Assembly (NCBI RefSeq): GCF_019399895.1
Contig: NC_091871.1
Span: 4,679,001 to 4,743,000, forward strand
DNA: 64,000 nt
Source of the DNA: Cardiocondyla obscurior
Taxonomy: Eukaryota; Arthropoda; Insecta; Hymenoptera; Formicidae
Reading direction: 5' to 3'
In this document: in pieces, positions 61,901-64,000 of the stretch
How the letters are laid out: each line of letters starts with the position of its first letter
Position numbering within the stretch: the stretch's first letter is position 1
Position numbers and translations under genes: made by a program
The notes under the pieces: model-generated
What the model saw: only the letters and a program-made list of their open reading frames with translations
Database searches by the model: none
What the model was told of the DNA's origin: nothing

Positions 61901-64000
61901 CCATTCCAGTCACGAAAAATGTTAAATATGCTCTTACAAAAAAAAAAAAATAAAATAAAATAAAATAATATAAGTAAATACTTTTTATACACAGAACAAA
62001 AATCAAACTATATTTCTTACTTTTCCTTTCCCGTCGACGTTTCTGATCTACAAAAAATCGCTAATCTATGTAACCCTAACTGCTTTACAGATCGCGTGCA
62101 AGAAATATCTCTTTCGAATAGTCTCTTGCGTAATTGATTACGTAACGAGGTAATATACTACTAAAAAAGTTAGTTGACGACCCCATTTAACGAGTATTAT
62201 ATTTAATCATCCAACTTTCAAACAACCTTCATCCGATCGTCGCAAGTATATTCTCAGAACAACGAAGACAGCTCAAGGACTTCTTTAATATATAAATTAC
62301 ACGTCATTGAATATATTATACTTTGCATAATTACAGTTAACTAAAATGTCAATAAATTAATTCTTTTCATACAAACTTTTCTATAAAAATTAATTTTGCA
62401 TCCAACATTTGGGAGGGTAAAAAGAGAATTAGATAAAAATACTAAAATCAGAGAAATTTTTTAAAATCGATGATTAGATGCCACGCGATTATATCGCTTA
62501 CTACTATTCACGGATACATTAAAAAAAAATAGTCGCTAATTTCCCGATATGCCTTCTTAACGCGCAACACCGTTGCGATAACGGTGACGATTGATTTTAA
62601 CGATATCCAAGCATTCCAGCCCGAATAATTTCCACCATGGTATCGTGACGCGAGATTGCCGCTTTCATCTCCGACGTCCGGCGTCTCACGGTGAGAGTTG
62701 CATAACGAATTTATAGGTAACGAAAGGGTTAGTAACGAGGGAACAAACGGCTTCTTGTCTACGGAGACAAGTCGCGCGGATACGAAACAACCGTTACAGC
62801 GATTTAGGTGTCGAAAGTCGGACGTCGTTCCCAACAATCCTTGAACCGTACACTACCGTAGTGCCTCTAATCACCGTTTATGACATTACTAATAATAACG
62901 CCGCGTGACCAATAAATTGTCCTGCGACTCCTCTCGACACATGTCCCCGGAATTCCAATTCGCGTCGTCGATCAAATCGGTTCGCATACGTTCGCGATTG
63001 ATTAAGCCGTTCGTCACATAATCCAAATCAAACAGCGCCGAATGATAAAATTTGACAAAAACAATTTAATTGTACTTCGTTATAAATTCACGCAAAAAAA
63101 ATGTTTTTTTTTCTCTCAACAAACAAACTAGAACATATATTTATTTCCTGACTGTTGACTGACATTAATTAGTAAATAATTACTGGCTATCATTAAATGA
63201 CTTGGTAATTTTCTGTTACTTGCGTAACTGTTAAAAGATTTAATCTCATTCAATGTACATGTAACATAATAAATATGTAAGTATACACCGCGATAGCGGA
63301 CAGCTAATAAATAAGATACCCCAACATCGGCATGCACAAAATACTGATGAGTCTAATTTGTGTCAAATGCTAATCGCGAAGATGTGTACCCGGAGCAATA
63401 AAAATTTTATTGGGCGATTGTATTTTGATTGCGCGCCATGAATCTAAGCAACGGGCTCGCCCGAGAACGATTGAACGGCGATTCACGTCAATGCGCGCGA
63501 TCCGACGATTGAGAATTATGTGAGCCGTGTTGCCCGTTAATTTTCGTGGACCGTCTCGCGGAGCAGATGGTAATTTATGCCGAGAACGCGAATTTAAGCG
63601 AGACGTCGCGTCGTCTCGCACACCACACGCGATACAATTAGTTCTCGGCGAGTCCCGAGGGAAGATAAGGATCGACTATGTTCTACAGCTGTTCATCAGC
63701 CCTTGACAACAGTGAGATGTACCATTTAATTAATATGCCCCGACTGTGATAGGTGGATCTCAGTAAAATAATAACAATCTGTTAATTATCAACGTAAACC
63801 GTGATTTAGTTGTAAAGTTAATAAAATCAAAAAAACAATATATTATTATTCAATAATGGGATTTGTTTTGCATGCATCGCTGTTAATTTCAGCTCTTTGC
63901 GCGCCACATAAGTTGTTCATTGCTCTGCATTATCAATACGATGTAATTTACAAGAAGAATGTACGACTACAATTGATTACACACGTCTGCCGTAAATCAG
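58991..64000. other. Non-coding, probably intronic
   Basis: No gene recognised. AT-rich stretches lie at 59510-59800, 60210-60450, 61190-61320, 61850-61990 and 62270-62420. A simple run of AAAAT units ends near 61968. GC-richer patches at 60600-61030 and 63370-63660 contain open frames without domains (for example 60608-60850 and 63370-63621). No netrin EGF-3 or NTR exon appears before the window ends. Confidence 0.5.

Overview
The window looks like a piece of an insect nuclear genome, most likely a hymenopteran such as an ant. This is inferred from AT-rich DNA interrupted by CpG-rich patches, many A/T homopolymers, metazoan splice signals, and one exon of an insect-like netrin. There is no bacterial gene organisation. 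Most open frames here are short, unrelated to one another, and begin at codons an animal would not use.

The one firm coding feature is an internal exon of the axon-guidance gene netrin on the + strand (26523-26711). It has a consensus acceptor and donor and encodes the complete second laminin-type EGF module with all eight cysteines. I found no other netrin exon on either side. The flanking sequence, about 26.5 kb upstream and 37 kb downstream, is therefore best read as two very large netrin introns, or introns plus whatever is nested in them.

Two structures in the left part deserve attention. At 5055-5440 the minus strand carries two complete introns with good splice signals that chain three candidate exons. 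The last, a 44-base micro-exon, lies in a dispersed repeat of about 160 bp that recurs twice more (37.4 kb and 58.9 kb), always in the same orientation and with both splice sites intact. At 6.4-8.0 kb a diverged family of four units carries a hairpin-forming box, and at least two units also carry a second hairpin.

Elsewhere there are CpG-rich islands with inverted repeats (10.4-10.6, 12.5-12.7, 16.1-16.4 and 44.9-45.3 kb), two perfect 20-bp palindromes (36.5 and 40.9 kb), a possible small GC3-rich coding frame with a downstream AATAAA (55.35 kb), a possible 198-bp terminal-inverted-repeat element (58.2 kb), and scattered microsatellites. The rest reads as intronic or intergenic DNA in which I see no gene.
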